From assembly GCA_022823105.1 (NCBI GenBank), contig JAJDXU010000005.1, positions 1 to 41,334 of the forward strand: a DNA stretch of 41,334 nt. Reading direction: 5' to 3'. The DNA comes from Dehalococcoidia bacterium (GTDB taxonomy: Bacteria; Chloroflexota; Dehalococcoidia; Lucifugimonadales; UBA3495). How positions within the stretch are numbered: position 1 is the first letter of the stretch; every line of letters starts with the position of its first letter. The notes below the pieces were generated by a model that did no database searches, had not been told where the DNA came from, and was given only the letters and a program-made list of their open reading frames with translations. A program made the position numbers and the translations under genes. Shown here one piece after another: positions 31,362-39,814 of the stretch.

Positions 31362-33980
31362 ATGGTTACCACCAGCGCCCGGCTCACGCCCGTCCGGCGG
31401 CAGTACCTGACCATCAAGCACTCGTACCCGGACGCCATCCTCCTGTTCAGGATGGGCGACTTTTACTAGTGCTTCGACGACGATGCCAAAACGCTGTCCG
31501 AGGCCCTGGAGGTCGCGTTGACCTCGCGTTCCATGGGCAAGGACACCCGCATCCCGATGGCCGGCGTACCTGCGGTTTCGCTGGAAACCAACCTGTCCCG
31601 ACTGATCCGCCAGGGTTACAAGGTGGCCATTTGCGAGCAGCTCAGCGACCCGGCCCTGTCCAGGGGCCTCGTCGAACGTGGGGTGGTGCGCGTGGTGACG
31701 CCCGGAACGGTGCTGGAATCCGCGTTGCTCGACCAGGGGGCCAACAACTATCTCGCCGCCGTTTGCTCCGCCGATGACCGGGCGGGATTGGCCTACGTGG
31801 ACGTGACCACCGGGGAATTCTCAGTGGCGGAAATCCCGCTGGGCGAACTGCCACTGGAACTGGCGCGGCTGGAAGCGTCCGAAATCCTGATCCCGCCCGA
31901 CTTTGAGCTGCCCGCTCTGCCCGCCGCCGATGGGCCCGCGGCCGTTATCACGGCTCTCGACGCCTCCGCCTTCAACCCGGAGATCGCGCGCCGTTCCCTG
32001 CTGGACCACTACGGCGTGCTGTCGCTGGAGGCGTACGGGCTGGAGTCGCGCGGCGTGGAATCGATGCCCATGGCGGTGCGGGCCGCCGGCGCCATCGTTG
32101 ACTACCTCAATTATACCTGGCAGGGAGAGCGGCCGCGCCTCGCGCCGCCCCGCGTGTTGGAGAGCGACGCGTACATGACGCTGGATCCCCAGACCCGCCG
32201 CAACCTCGAGTTGTTCGAGGCCGGTCGCCGGGACTCCCGCGATTATTCCCTGCTGGCGGCGCTGGACGACACCAGAACCGCCATGGGCGCCCGCCTGCTG
32301 CGGAGATGGCTGGGTCGGCCGCTGCTGGACCTGGAGAGGCTGGAGCGCAGGCTTGATGCGGTGGACTTTTTCTACAACAACGCCTTCCGGCGTGACGACG
32401 CGACCGCCGCGCTGTCGGACGTTGCGGACCTGGAACGCATCCTGACGCGCATCCAGACCCAGAACGCTCCGCCCCGCGATCTGCTGGCGTTGCGGCAGAG
32501 CCTGCGGGCGGCCGAACGCCTGGAGCCCGCGTTGACCGGCGAAGGGGCGGACGGCATGGGCTGGCTGGCTGCTGGCCTGCGGCCGCTGCCGGAAGTGGCG
32601 AACCTGGTCGACGCTGCAATCGCGGACGAACCGTCAACCCAGCCCGGCGACGGAGGGGTCATCAGGGAAGGATTCTCCCCCGAACTCGACCGCATCCGCT
32701 CCATGTCGCGGGACGCCCGGGGATTCATCGCCAGCCTGGAGTCCCAGGAGCGCGAACGCACCGGCATCCGCAACCTCAAAGTGGGGTTCAACCAGGTGTT
32801 CGGTTACTACATCGAGGTCAGCCGCTCCAACCTGGAACTGGTGCCCGACGATTACCAGCGCCGGCAGACCCTGACCAACGGGGAACGTTACATCACGCCC
32901 GAACTGAAAGAATACGAGGGTCAGGTGCTGGACGCTCGGGAACGGCTGGAACAGCTCGAACGTACGCTGTACCGGCAAGTGTGCCAGCAGATCGCCGACC
33001 ATGCCGACGGCATTTCGAGGATGGCGGCGGCCATCGCCAGGGTCGATGTGTTTGCAGGGCTGGCCAATATCGCGGCGCGGCATGGATACGTGCGGCCCGA
33101 GTTGAGCGGCGGCAGCGCCATCAGCATCGTGGGGGGCCGCCATCCGGTGGTGGAACGCGTCCTCGGGGCCGGCGAATTCGTGCCCAACGACGCCGCGCTG
33201 GATGCCGATGATGCCCAGATCATGCTGATCACCGGGCCCAACATGGCGGGGAAATCCACCTATATCCGGCAGGTCGCCATCATCGTCCTGATGGCGCAGG
33301 TGGGCAGCTTTGTCCCCGCGACTTCGGCCTCCATCGGCCTGGTGGACCGGATTTTCACGCGGGTGGGGTTGCAGGACGACCTGGCCACCGGGCAATCCAC
33401 CTTCATGGTTGAAATGGTGGAAACCGCCGCCATCCTGAACCAGGCCACCTGGCGTTCGCTGGTCATCCTGGACGAGATCGGGCGCGGCACCAGCACCTAC
33501 GACGGATTGTCCATCGCCCGCGCCGTGGTTGAGCATCTGCACAACAACCCCAAAGTCAGCAGCAAGACCCTGTTCGCCACCCATTACCATGAACTGACCG
33601 ACCTGGCCGCGACGCTGCCGGGCGTGCGGAACTACCGGGTGGCGGTGTCGGAGGAGGATGGGCGCGTCGCATTCCTGCACCGAATCGTGCCCGGCGGAGC
33701 CGACCGGTCCTACGGCGTGCACGTGGCGATGCTGGCCGGCATGCCGACTTCGGTGGTGAACCGGGCGCAGGAATTGTTGACCGAGCTGGAGCGGGATAAA
33801 CCGGCCGGGCGGGCCCAGCGGCGTGGCAAAACCCCACCCCCTCAGCTCGCCCTCCCGCTTTTCGACCGGGACGAGGCGGAACTCGCCCGTGCCATCCTCG
33901 AGCTGGATATTGGAAACCTCACGCCGCTGGAGGCGATCAACAAGCTGTACGAGTTGCAGGAGCAGGCTCGCAAGACGTGA
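31362..33980 (+). pseudogene. mutS: DNA mismatch repair protein MutS, interrupted by in-frame TAG at codon 36
   Basis: From the ATG at 31362 the frame encodes an 872-position MutS, with one TAG at 31467-31469. The reading is L-L-F-R-M-G-D-F-Y-[TAG]-C-F-D-D-D-A-K. The TAG replaces the Glu of the Phe-X-Glu motif (Phe34 is present) that reads DNA mismatches. All else is intact: connector and clamp domains, Walker A T-G-P-N-M-A-G-K-S-T, I-L-D-E-I-G-R-G-T-S-T-Y-D-G, and A-T-H-Y-H-E-L. A single G-to-T change from GAG would create it. Without readthrough, translation could only restart at or after the TTG at 31518, losing the mismatch-binding motif. TAG is an ordinary stop for several neighbouring genes. 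This is a recent nonsense mutation, a sequencing error, or a suppressed codon. Confidence 0.8.
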
Positions 33981-34205
33981 TTCGGCGGGAGATTCTCATA
34001 ATTTACAGAAAATTTACTTCCGCCCCGCGAGCATGGCATGGCCATGGGTATAGAATGTCAGAGTCCGATCATTATTTTTCGTGGATTGGGTTTACCGCTT
34101 GCATCACGGTGATGGGCATAAAGGACGTATCGAAATTTCCGTATATACTGTGCATCCGGTTGGGAAACGGAAAAATCGCATTTCACCAGGCGTGGAGATG
34201 ATGAA

Positions 34206-34568
34206 ATGACTGATTCGGCGACGATCTATTGGTGGCCGCGTTGAAGTAGCTGTCGCAAAGTGCGGGAGTTGCTCGTGCAGAACGGACTGACGGTGACTGA
34301 ACGGGACTATTTCAAAGAACCGTTTACCGAGCGGGAGCTCAGCGATCTGGTCGCCGAAGTGGGAAAGCCCGGTGTGAGCGCCATGTTCGCGAGCCGGAGC
34401 CCATCGCTGAAGAAGATGGGCCTGACCGCCGCCGAACTATCCGATGAGCGCAAATTCTCTCTCATGCTGGAGGAACCCAGGCTGGTGCGCCGGCCGCTGG
34501 TGCGCCTGGGCGACCGGCTCCTGATCGGAGCCAGCGTCAAGGCCATCACCGAGGCCATTTCCGGGTAA
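34206..34568 (+). CDS. ArsC/Spx-family protein, candidate selenoprotein (U-S-S-C)
   Basis: From the ATG at 34206 (GGAG eight bases upstream) the frame gives 120 residues if the TGA at 34242-34244 is read as an amino acid. The N-terminus is I-Y-W-W-P-R-[TGA]-S-S-C-R-K-V-R-E-L-L. ArsC/Spx proteins have a cysteine at exactly this point, often as C-x-x-C (as in Spx) or a lone Cys (as in ArsC). The TGA therefore replaces the reactive cysteine, Sec13. The rest matches the thioredoxin-like fold, with P-L-V-R-L-G-D-R-L-L-I-G at the expected C-terminal strand. A conventional caller would start at the GTG at 34260, after the active site. Whether it reduces arsenate or another disulfide or selenenyl substrate is unknown. 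It lies in the mutS-mutL interval. Confidence 0.85.
34253..34265 (+). promoter_or_regulatory. Candidate bacterial SECIS hairpin of the ArsC-like gene
   Basis: TCGC (34253-34256) pairs with GCGG (34262-34265), with a 5-base loop AAAGT. The GU of the loop lies 16-17 bases after the TGA, within the usual 16-37 base range for bacterial SECIS loops. An alternative pairing is CGCA with TGCG. The stem is short, so this is suggestive only. Confidence 0.42.
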
Positions 34569-34610
34569 GCAAAACGCATCTGCGACGGACCACTAACGCG
34601 ACGACCTGCC

Positions 34611-35048
34611 ATGAAAATCTTTTTTGATGTGGACTACACCATCCTGGGGCTGGACGACACCCTGCGTCCCGGAACAATAGACACCTTCCAAAAGTTGCTG
34701 GACGACGGCCACGAAATCTACATCTGGTCAGGGATGGGCGAACGATGGGAGGTCATCGAGAAGCACGAACTGCACCGGTTCGTGAGCGGCGTCTACGAGA
34801 AGCCCACCCACCACTACCACGAGCGCCTGGAAGAACTGAAAATTCCCATTGAGCCGGAGTTCGTGATTGACGACTATCCGGAAATCGTCGCAGCGTTCGG
34901 CGGCGTCTGGGTGCCCCCGTACTTTTTCTCGCGCAGCGTTGACCACGAGATGGAGAGGATTTACCGCATCATCTGCGATTTTACGGAAACAGGCGATTCC
35001 GAGGACCGGCAGTACCGGGCCAAGGGCACCAAGATCCCACTGTTCTAG
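34611..35048 (+). CDS. Small HAD-superfamily protein
   Basis: The 145-residue product has HAD motif I F-F-D-V-D-Y-T-I-L at residues 4-12 (D-x-D-x-T present), motif II I-W-S-G-M-G and a motif IV-like V-I-D-D-Y-P-E-I-V. It has no sizeable cap, so large substrates are possible. It starts 42 bases after the ArsC-like gene and may share its transcript. The specific function is not recognised. Confidence 0.75.
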   Translation: MKIFFDVDYTILGLDDTLRPGTIDTFQKLLDDGHEIYIWSGMGERWEVIEKHELHRFVSGVYEKPTHHYHERLEELKIPIEPEFVIDDYPEIVAAFGGVWVPPYFFSRSVDHEMERIYRIICDFTETGDSEDRQYRAKGTKIPLF

Positions 35049-35073
35049 TTTGCGGCGCCGTCCCTGCCATCCC

Positions 35074-35102
35074 AGCGCCCTGGTGAATGCAACCAGGGCG
35101 CT
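35074..35102 (+). other. Strong hairpin between the HAD gene and mutL
   Basis: AGCGCCCTGGT and ACCAGGGCGCT form a perfect 11-base-pair stem with a 7-base loop. No T-tract follows, and TAAAAT at 35111-35116 could be a -10 box for mutL without an obvious -35. It may be a U-poor terminator or an mRNA element. Confidence 0.55.
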
Positions 35103-35138
35103 CATGCGGTTAAAATAAGGGACGAGGTTTCTCCGGTT

Positions 35139-36884
35139 ATGCCGATTCGCCAACTCCCCCCGAACGTGGCCGCGCAGATCGCCGCCGGCGAGGTGGTGGA
35201 GCGGCCGGCCTCCGTGGCCAAGGAACTGCTGGAAAACGCGCTCGACGCCGGGGCAACTCGCGTCTCCGTGTCGGTAAGCGGCGGAGGCGTATCCGAGATC
35301 CGGGTGTCCGACGACGGTTCCGGTATCCCCGCCGACGAACTCGCGCTGGCGTTCCGCCGCCATGCCACCAGCAAGCTGGCGACCGCCTCAGATCTGGAGA
35401 CCGTGGGCACGCTGGGGTTCCGCGGCGAAGCACTCCCCAGCATCGCCGCGGTGGCGAGAGTCACGTGCACGACTCGCCCCGCAGATGCGGACACCGGCGC
35501 CCGGATCGACCTCCGGTACGGCAATCTGGTGGCCGAAGAGCCGGTCGGATGCCCGGTTGGAACGACGGTGCAGGTGGTCGAACTGTTCGGCAACGTGCCG
35601 GCCCGTCGACGGTTCCTGCGATCGCCGGCTGCGGAGACCGCGCGCATCCAGGAGGTGGTGACCCGCTACGCGCTCGCCTGCCCGGATGTCCGGTTCACGC
35701 TGACTGCGGATGGCCGGGAGCAGGTGAACACGACGGGCAACGGCAGCCTGCAGGATGTGATCCTCTCCCTGTATGGGAGGGACACGGCTTCCCGGATGCT
35801 GCCGGTCTCGGCCAACGAGGGCGAGATGGCGGTCTCCGGGTACACCGGCGCTCCCGATCTCAACCGGCACAACCGGTCGTACATCACCCTGCTGGTGAAC
35901 CGGCGCTGGGTGTACCACCGTTCGATCATGTACGCCATCGAGCAGGCCTACCGGGGTACGCTGCCCGACCGCCGCTATCCGCTGGCCGTGATCAACCTGG
36001 TTCTGCCGCCGGCTGATGTTGACGTCAACTCCCATCCCACCAAGCGCGAAGTCCGGTTCCGCAACGAGAACCGGATCTTCTCGGCGGTGCAACGGGCGGT
36101 GAGCGACGCGCTGGTGGCCCACGCTCCCGTGCGCCAGGTGTCCCGTTCATTCGCAGTAACCGGGGAAACATACTCGGAGACTCATAGATCGTCCGGTTAT
36201 CCGTCGGCGCAGCCCTGGGCCGGGCGATCCCAGTCGCCGCCGTCGGACACCCTCGCCCTGCCGACCACCGGGTTGGCTCCAACGGGCGGCTCGCTGCGGG
36301 ACGTGCTGACCGGCCTGCGGGTAGTCGGGCAGATTCGTCAGACGTATATCGTGGCGGAAGGAGACCAGGGAATGTACCTGGTGGACCAGCACGCGGCCCA
36401 CGAGCGGGTTGTGTACGACCGGATCCGTTCGGGCAGCGAACGTCGGGAGACCGTCGCCCAACCCCTGCTGGCCCCAACTCCCGTGGAGCTGAACCTGGCC
36501 CGGACTGCGACGCTGCAGGATTATGCGGAAATGCTGGCGGAGTACGGCTTCCAACTGGAACCGTTCGGCGGGGATGCGTGGCTGGTGCGGGCGGTGCCGG
36601 CGGCGTTGACGGCGCGAAACAACCCGGATCCGGCGGCGGCCCTGGTCAACCTGCTGGACGCGGTATCAGTGGAGCAGGTGGTGATGGAACGGGAGGACGC
36701 GTTGGCTGCCACCATCGCGTGCCATGGCGCGGTGCGGGCCGGAGACCGTCTCAGCACGGACGAAATGGATGCCCTGCTGCGCCAACTGGAATCCACGGAG
36801 AACCCGCACAACTGCCCGCACGGCCGGCCGACGGTGATCCACTTCACCGAATACCAACTGGAGCGGGAATTCGGACGGCGCTAA
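35139..36884 (+). CDS. mutL: DNA mismatch repair protein MutL (endonuclease type)
   Basis: MutL couples MutS mismatch recognition to strand incision. The 581-residue product has the GHKL ATPase start I-A-A-G-E-V-V-E-R-P-A-S-V-A-K-E-L-L-E-N-A-L-D-A-G-A, the D-D-G-S-G-I-P and G-F-R-G-E-A-L blocks, and a C-terminal domain. That domain contains D-Q-H-A-A-H-E-R-V-V-Y-D, A-C-H-G-A-V-R-A-G-D and C-P-H-G-R-P, so nuclease motifs are present. The last acidic residue of the first motif is Asp where Glu is usual. The start follows homology. GAGG lies rather far upstream. Confidence 0.95.
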   Translation: MPIRQLPPNVAAQIAAGEVVERPASVAKELLENALDAGATRVSVSVSGGGVSEIRVSDDGSGIPADELALAFRRHATSKLATASDLETVGTLGFRGEALPSIAAVARVTCTTRPADADTGARIDLRYGNLVAEEPVGCPVGTTVQVVELFGNVPARRRFLRSPAAETARIQEVVTRYALACPDVRFTLTADGREQVNTTGNGSLQDVILSLYGRDTASRMLPVSANEGEMAVSGYTGAPDLNRHNRSYITLLVNRRWVYHRSIMYAIEQAYRGTLPDRRYPLAVINLVLPPADVDVNSHPTKREVRFRNENRIFSAVQRAVSDALVAHAPVRQVSRSFAVTGETYSETHRSSGYPSAQPWAGRSQSPPSDTLALPTTGLAPTGGSLRDVLTGLRVVGQIRQTYIVAEGDQGMYLVDQHAAHERVVYDRIRSGSERRETVAQPLLAPTPVELNLARTATLQDYAEMLAEYGFQLEPFGGDAWLVRAVPAALTARNNPDPAAALVNLLDAVSVEQVVMEREDALAATIACHGAVRAGDRLSTDEMDALLRQLESTENPHNCPHGRPTVIHFTEYQLEREFGRR

Positions 36885-36908
36885 TCTGTGTCGGTAATCC
36901 GCCCACAG

Positions 36909-36933
36909 AAAAAGGGCAACCGGACGGCTGCCC
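36909..36933 (-). terminator. Terminator of the small Tat-signal gene, facing mutL
   Basis: GGGCA (36914-36918) and TGCCC (36929-36933), with inner CC/GG pairs, form a hairpin. On the minus strand it is followed by TTTTT (36913-36909). It lies 24 bases past the stop of the minus-strand gene and may also stop mutL transcription coming the other way. Confidence 0.7.
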
Positions 36934-36957
36934 CTCGTTGTTGCGATGTGAGAGAAA

Positions 36958-37167
36958 CTAACGACGCGGGTCGGTTCGTGGGTCCTGCGCCGGGTGGAAG
37001 ATCGAATCCGGCCCGGGGAACTCGTTGGCTGCTTCGGCGGACTGATTGCGCCGGCCGAGTGGCGTCAGAGCGGCCAGCGCCGCAGCGCCGGCGACACCGA
37101 TCCCGAGCACGCCCAGGAAGCGGCGGCGCGAGGTTCCTTGGTGAATACTCTCGATCTCTTTCGGCAC
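36958..37167 (-). CDS. Small protein with twin-arginine signal, unknown function
   Basis: The GTG at 37167 gives a 69-residue product. Residues 12-18 are T-S-R-R-R-F-L, a twin-arginine motif, followed by a hydrophobic stretch G-V-L-G-I-G-V-A-G-A-A-A-L-A-A-L. A possible cleavage site lies near residue 47 (A-E-A-A). Only about 22 residues would remain after cleavage, ending D-P-R-T-D-P-R-R. GGAG stands ten bases before the GTG, a strong promoter lies upstream and a terminator downstream, which supports a real, self-contained gene. The ATG at 37233 would put the promoter's -10 inside the gene and is rejected. It may be a membrane-anchored or secreted peptide. Confidence 0.65.
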   Translation of the reverse strand: MPKEIESIHQGTSRRRFLGVLGIGVAGAAALAALTPLGRRNQSAEAANEFPGPDSIFHPAQDPRTDPRR

Positions 37168-37204
37168 GATTCGGCGTCTCCAATTGCGGTACTGTGGCGC
37201 GAAA

Positions 37205-37233
37205 ATCGTACCAACCGGCCCGGTGCTTGTCAA
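37205..37233 (-). promoter_or_regulatory. Promoter for the small Tat-signal gene
   Basis: On the minus strand a perfect -35 TTGACA (37233-37228), a 17-base spacer and -10 TACGAT (37210-37205). The predicted start near 37198 leaves a leader of about 31 bases to the GTG. Confidence 0.65.
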
Positions 37234-37363
37234 TGAAAACGGCCATCATCATCGACGCGCACGGGGTTAGGGCCACGTGCTCCGCCGCCGGAGGCGGACA
37301 GGTTCTGCGCGATGATTATTGGGCGGATTGACGGCGACGCTCGTTCTTTCACGCACCGCACCG

Positions 37364-37392
37364 TTGAACGTTGGGGCAGGCTTGAGTAGGAT
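37364..37392 (+). promoter_or_regulatory. Possible promoter for the HAD hydrolase at 37436
   Basis: TTGAAC (37364-37369) and TAGGAT (37387-37392) are 17 bases apart. Both boxes match consensus at four of six positions. The leader would be about 37 bases. Confidence 0.35.
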
Positions 37393-37435
37393 ACCCCGCG
37401 CGATAACGGCCGAAACGGACGCGAGCGGAGTGGCA

Positions 37436-38143
37436 ATGCCGGCAAAGATGGATGGCGCGAGCCAGATCACGACGATCACCTTCGACATGGATGACACCCT
37501 GTGGGATTTCCAGTCGGCCATGGAGCATGCCCTGGCAATCACGCTGGAACGGCTGCGCCAGTTGGCGCCCGGAGACTCGGCACGGCAACTCACCGTAGAA
37601 AAGATGATGGAAATTCGAGATGCGGTTGCGGACGAGTTGGGCGAGGGCGCGGCCACGCAGGAGGAAATCCGGTACACCGCCATGGTCAGAACCGTGGAGC
37701 ACGTCGGATACCGTGCCCGGGGCGCGGCCGAGGAACTCTACCGGCTGTACTGGGAGGAGCGGATAGCCGGGGCACGGCCATTCGACGACGCGCCCGGCGT
37801 CCTGGAAGCGCTGAAAAGCCGGTTCCGGCTGGGCATCATCTCCAACGGAAACAACACGCCCCAGATGGTCGGTTTGGACGACGTGTTCGACTTCATCGTG
37901 TTCGCCCATGAGTGCGGCGTCCCCAAGCCGGACCCGCGCATCTTCGAGTTCGCGCTGGCCGGACCCGGAGTTGAACCGGCCAACGTGGCCCACGTGGGCG
38001 ACAACCTGCGCAGCGATGTGATCGGCGCGAACAACTCCGGGATACGCAGCGTGTGGCTGAATCGGGACGGGGCGGCCAACGATACGGGTATCGCGCCGGA
38101 CCTGGAGATTCGCAGCCTCACTGAGCTGCTGGACATCCTGTGA
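37436..38143 (+). CDS. HAD-family phosphatase-like hydrolase
   Basis: The 235-residue product is a HAD subfamily I hydrolase. Motif I is T-F-D-M-D-D-T-L-W-D (D-x-D-x-T present), motif II I-I-S-N-G-N, the motif III lysine is in G-V-P-K-P-D-P-R-I-F, and motif IV is H-V-G-D-N-L-R-S-D-V-I-G-A. The helical cap lies at about residues 30-110. The ATG at 37436 has GGAG five bases upstream and was preferred to a GTG or TTG in the longer open frame. The substrate cannot be told. Pyrimidine nucleotidase or phosphoglycolate-type activity are common in this group. Confidence 0.85.
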   Translation: MPAKMDGASQITTITFDMDDTLWDFQSAMEHALAITLERLRQLAPGDSARQLTVEKMMEIRDAVADELGEGAATQEEIRYTAMVRTVEHVGYRARGAAEELYRLYWEERIAGARPFDDAPGVLEALKSRFRLGIISNGNNTPQMVGLDDVFDFIVFAHECGVPKPDPRIFEFALAGPGVEPANVAHVGDNLRSDVIGANNSGIRSVWLNRDGAANDTGIAPDLEIRSLTELLDIL

Positions 38144-38205
38144 GGACGATCAACGCGGGGCGTCTGCTATGATGTTCGCCATTTGAAACCAAGGAGTTTG
38201 TTCCC

Positions 38206-38991
38206 ATGCAGGAGAACAAAGTCAGAAAGGCGCTGACCGAAAATCGGCTGGCCCTGGGAACCTACGTTACTTTCGCCGACCCGCAGGTGGTGGAGATCAT
38301 CGGGCTGGCCGGGTTCGACGCCGCGTTCATCGACATGGAGCACACCACGTTCGACCTGGGCCTGGTGTCGCAGATGATCATGGCTGCCGACCTGGTGGGC
38401 GTCACGTCCATGATTCGCATTCCCGGCAACGACGAGAACCTGATCCTGCGGCTCCTGGACGCCGGCGCCCAGGGCATCATCATCCCGCACATCGACGGGC
38501 TGGAGGGAGCCAAACGGGCGGTGGACGCCGTGCGGTACGCGCCGATGGGCCATCGCGGCGGCGCCGGCGGGACGCGGGCCGCCCGATTCGGCACCATCAA
38601 CTGGGACGATCACACGCGCACGTCCAACGAGAACATCATTCTGTCGGTGATGACCGAGGACGAGAAGGGCATCAGCGAAATCGGGCAGATCGCGCATCTG
38701 CCGGGAATCGACCTGGTGTCCATCGGGCCGACGGACTTCTCCGAGTACATGGGCATCCGCGACCCGCAGAGCCCCGTGATCCGGGCGCGGTTGGAGGAAC
38801 TGGCGGCGGAGGTGAAGGCGGCCGGCGGCGCCAAACTGTCCATGCCCATGAACCACCCGGCGTTCCCGCTGACGGCCAAAGAGTTGCAGGACATGGGCGT
38901 TGGGTACACCCACGTCGCCCCGCCGCCCACCTCGCTGCTGCTCCGGTCGCTGCGGGATCGCATCGCGGACATCAAGGCCGAGATCGGCTAG
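38206..38991 (+). CDS. HpcH/HpaI family class II pyruvate aldolase
   Basis: The family cleaves 4-hydroxy-2-oxo acids to pyruvate and an aldehyde using a divalent metal. The 261-residue product has A-F-I-D-M-E-H-T-T-F-D near residue 40 (catalytic His), the arginine of I-R-I-P-G-N, G-A-Q-G-I-I-I-P-H-I, Y-A-P-M-G-H-R-G, the metal-ligand Glu in V-M-T-E-D and the Asp in G-P-T-D-F-S-E-Y. AAGGAG lies upstream of the ATG. The real substrate (for example 4-hydroxy-2-oxoheptanedioate or a sugar-acid derivative) cannot be fixed from sequence. Confidence 0.9.
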   Translation: MQENKVRKALTENRLALGTYVTFADPQVVEIIGLAGFDAAFIDMEHTTFDLGLVSQMIMAADLVGVTSMIRIPGNDENLILRLLDAGAQGIIIPHIDGLEGAKRAVDAVRYAPMGHRGGAGGTRAARFGTINWDDHTRTSNENIILSVMTEDEKGISEIGQIAHLPGIDLVSIGPTDFSEYMGIRDPQSPVIRARLEELAAEVKAAGGAKLSMPMNHPAFPLTAKELQDMGVGYTHVAPPPTSLLLRSLRDRIADIKAEIG

Positions 38992-39021
38992 TTCCGGGCG
39001 TTGTCGGTTGTTATCCCCGGG

Positions 39022-39738
39022 ATGCGCAGGGTCGTGCGGGTTCGCCTATGGACGCCCACGCTGGCCCTTGCGGTTCTGCTTATGATGGCCGCAGGTATGA
39101 TGGCGTGCACGAAAACGCCCCCCGGCGTTACGAATCCGCCGACCGGACCGGCTGCAGCAGCGGCAGCAACCCAATCCCCACCAACTGCCACCGTGCGGCC
39201 AACATCGACCCTGGCGCCTCCCACAAGCGCTCCCACGGCCACCATCTCCGCCGCCTCTCCTCCCGTTGCAACGCCAACGCCTGCTCCCAGCGCCACGCCG
39301 GAACCCACCCGCGCACCGACTCCAACGCCGCTGCCGGACGGGCCGCTGGTTCACATCGGCGACACCGTGTACGTGGTGGATCTGGCGGTCACGCCGGAAG
39401 AGCGGGTCCAGGGACTATCGGGCCGTCCGTCGATGGACGCGGAGCGCGGGATGCTGTTCGTGTACGATGAGGACGGGCCGCGTACGTTCTGGATGCCGGA
39501 CATGCACTTCCCACTGGACATGGTGTGGATCCGGGCGGACTGCACCGTGGCGGGCGTAACGGCGGACGTGCCGAACCCGCCGCTGGACACGCCGCGTGAT
39601 CAACTGGAACTCTACCCGTCGGCCGGCATGGTCCGCTTCATACTGGAACTGAACGCGGGGCAGGCGGCGACCGAAGGGATTGAAGTTGGCGACGGGGTGG
39701 AGTTCGGCGGCGAAATCTCCGGGAAATGGGGCTGCTGA
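39022..39738 (+). CDS. DUF192-family lipoprotein
   Basis: The 238-residue product begins with a basic n-region and a hydrophobic stretch L-A-L-A-V-L-L-M-M-A-A-G-M-M-A-C, with Cys as a likely lipidation site though the lipobox is weak. About 75 residues rich in Pro, Thr and Ala form a linker. The C-terminal 120 residues are DUF192: V-D-L-A-V-T-P-E-E-R-V-Q-G-L-S-G-R, G-M-L-F-V-Y-D, F-W-M-P-D-M-H-F-P-L-D-M-V-W-I. The ATG at 39022 was chosen over a TTG at 39001. The function of DUF192 is unknown. The location is presumably the outer face of the cell membrane. Confidence 0.85.
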   Translation: MRRVVRVRLWTPTLALAVLLMMAAGMMACTKTPPGVTNPPTGPAAAAAATQSPPTATVRPTSTLAPPTSAPTATISAASPPVATPTPAPSATPEPTRAPTPTPLPDGPLVHIGDTVYVVDLAVTPEERVQGLSGRPSMDAERGMLFVYDEDGPRTFWMPDMHFPLDMVWIRADCTVAGVTADVPNPPLDTPRDQLELYPSAGMVRFILELNAGQAATEGIEVGDGVEFGGEISGKWGC

Positions 39739-39814
39739 GTCGCCCGGAACGCGAGCAAGAAACAATCAAGACTTACGATCAATCAAAACTTACGACTTTA
39801 AGGAAGAATCATCA

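Noticed and set aside
31467..31469. Genome-wide reassignment of TAG to an amino acid
   Set aside because: Several intact neighbours (otsB, the NuoF-like gene, the FdsA-like gene, the small HAD gene, the HpaI aldolase) end with TAG at the normal family end, so TAG is a usual stop.
31467..31469. TAG-coded selenocysteine in MutS
   Set aside because: The family has Glu here, not Cys, so Sec would make no chemical sense at this position.
34144..34149. TATACT as a -10 box upstream of the ArsC-like gene
   Set aside because: No acceptable -35 box at 16-18 bases and no extended -10, so it is not listed as a promoter.
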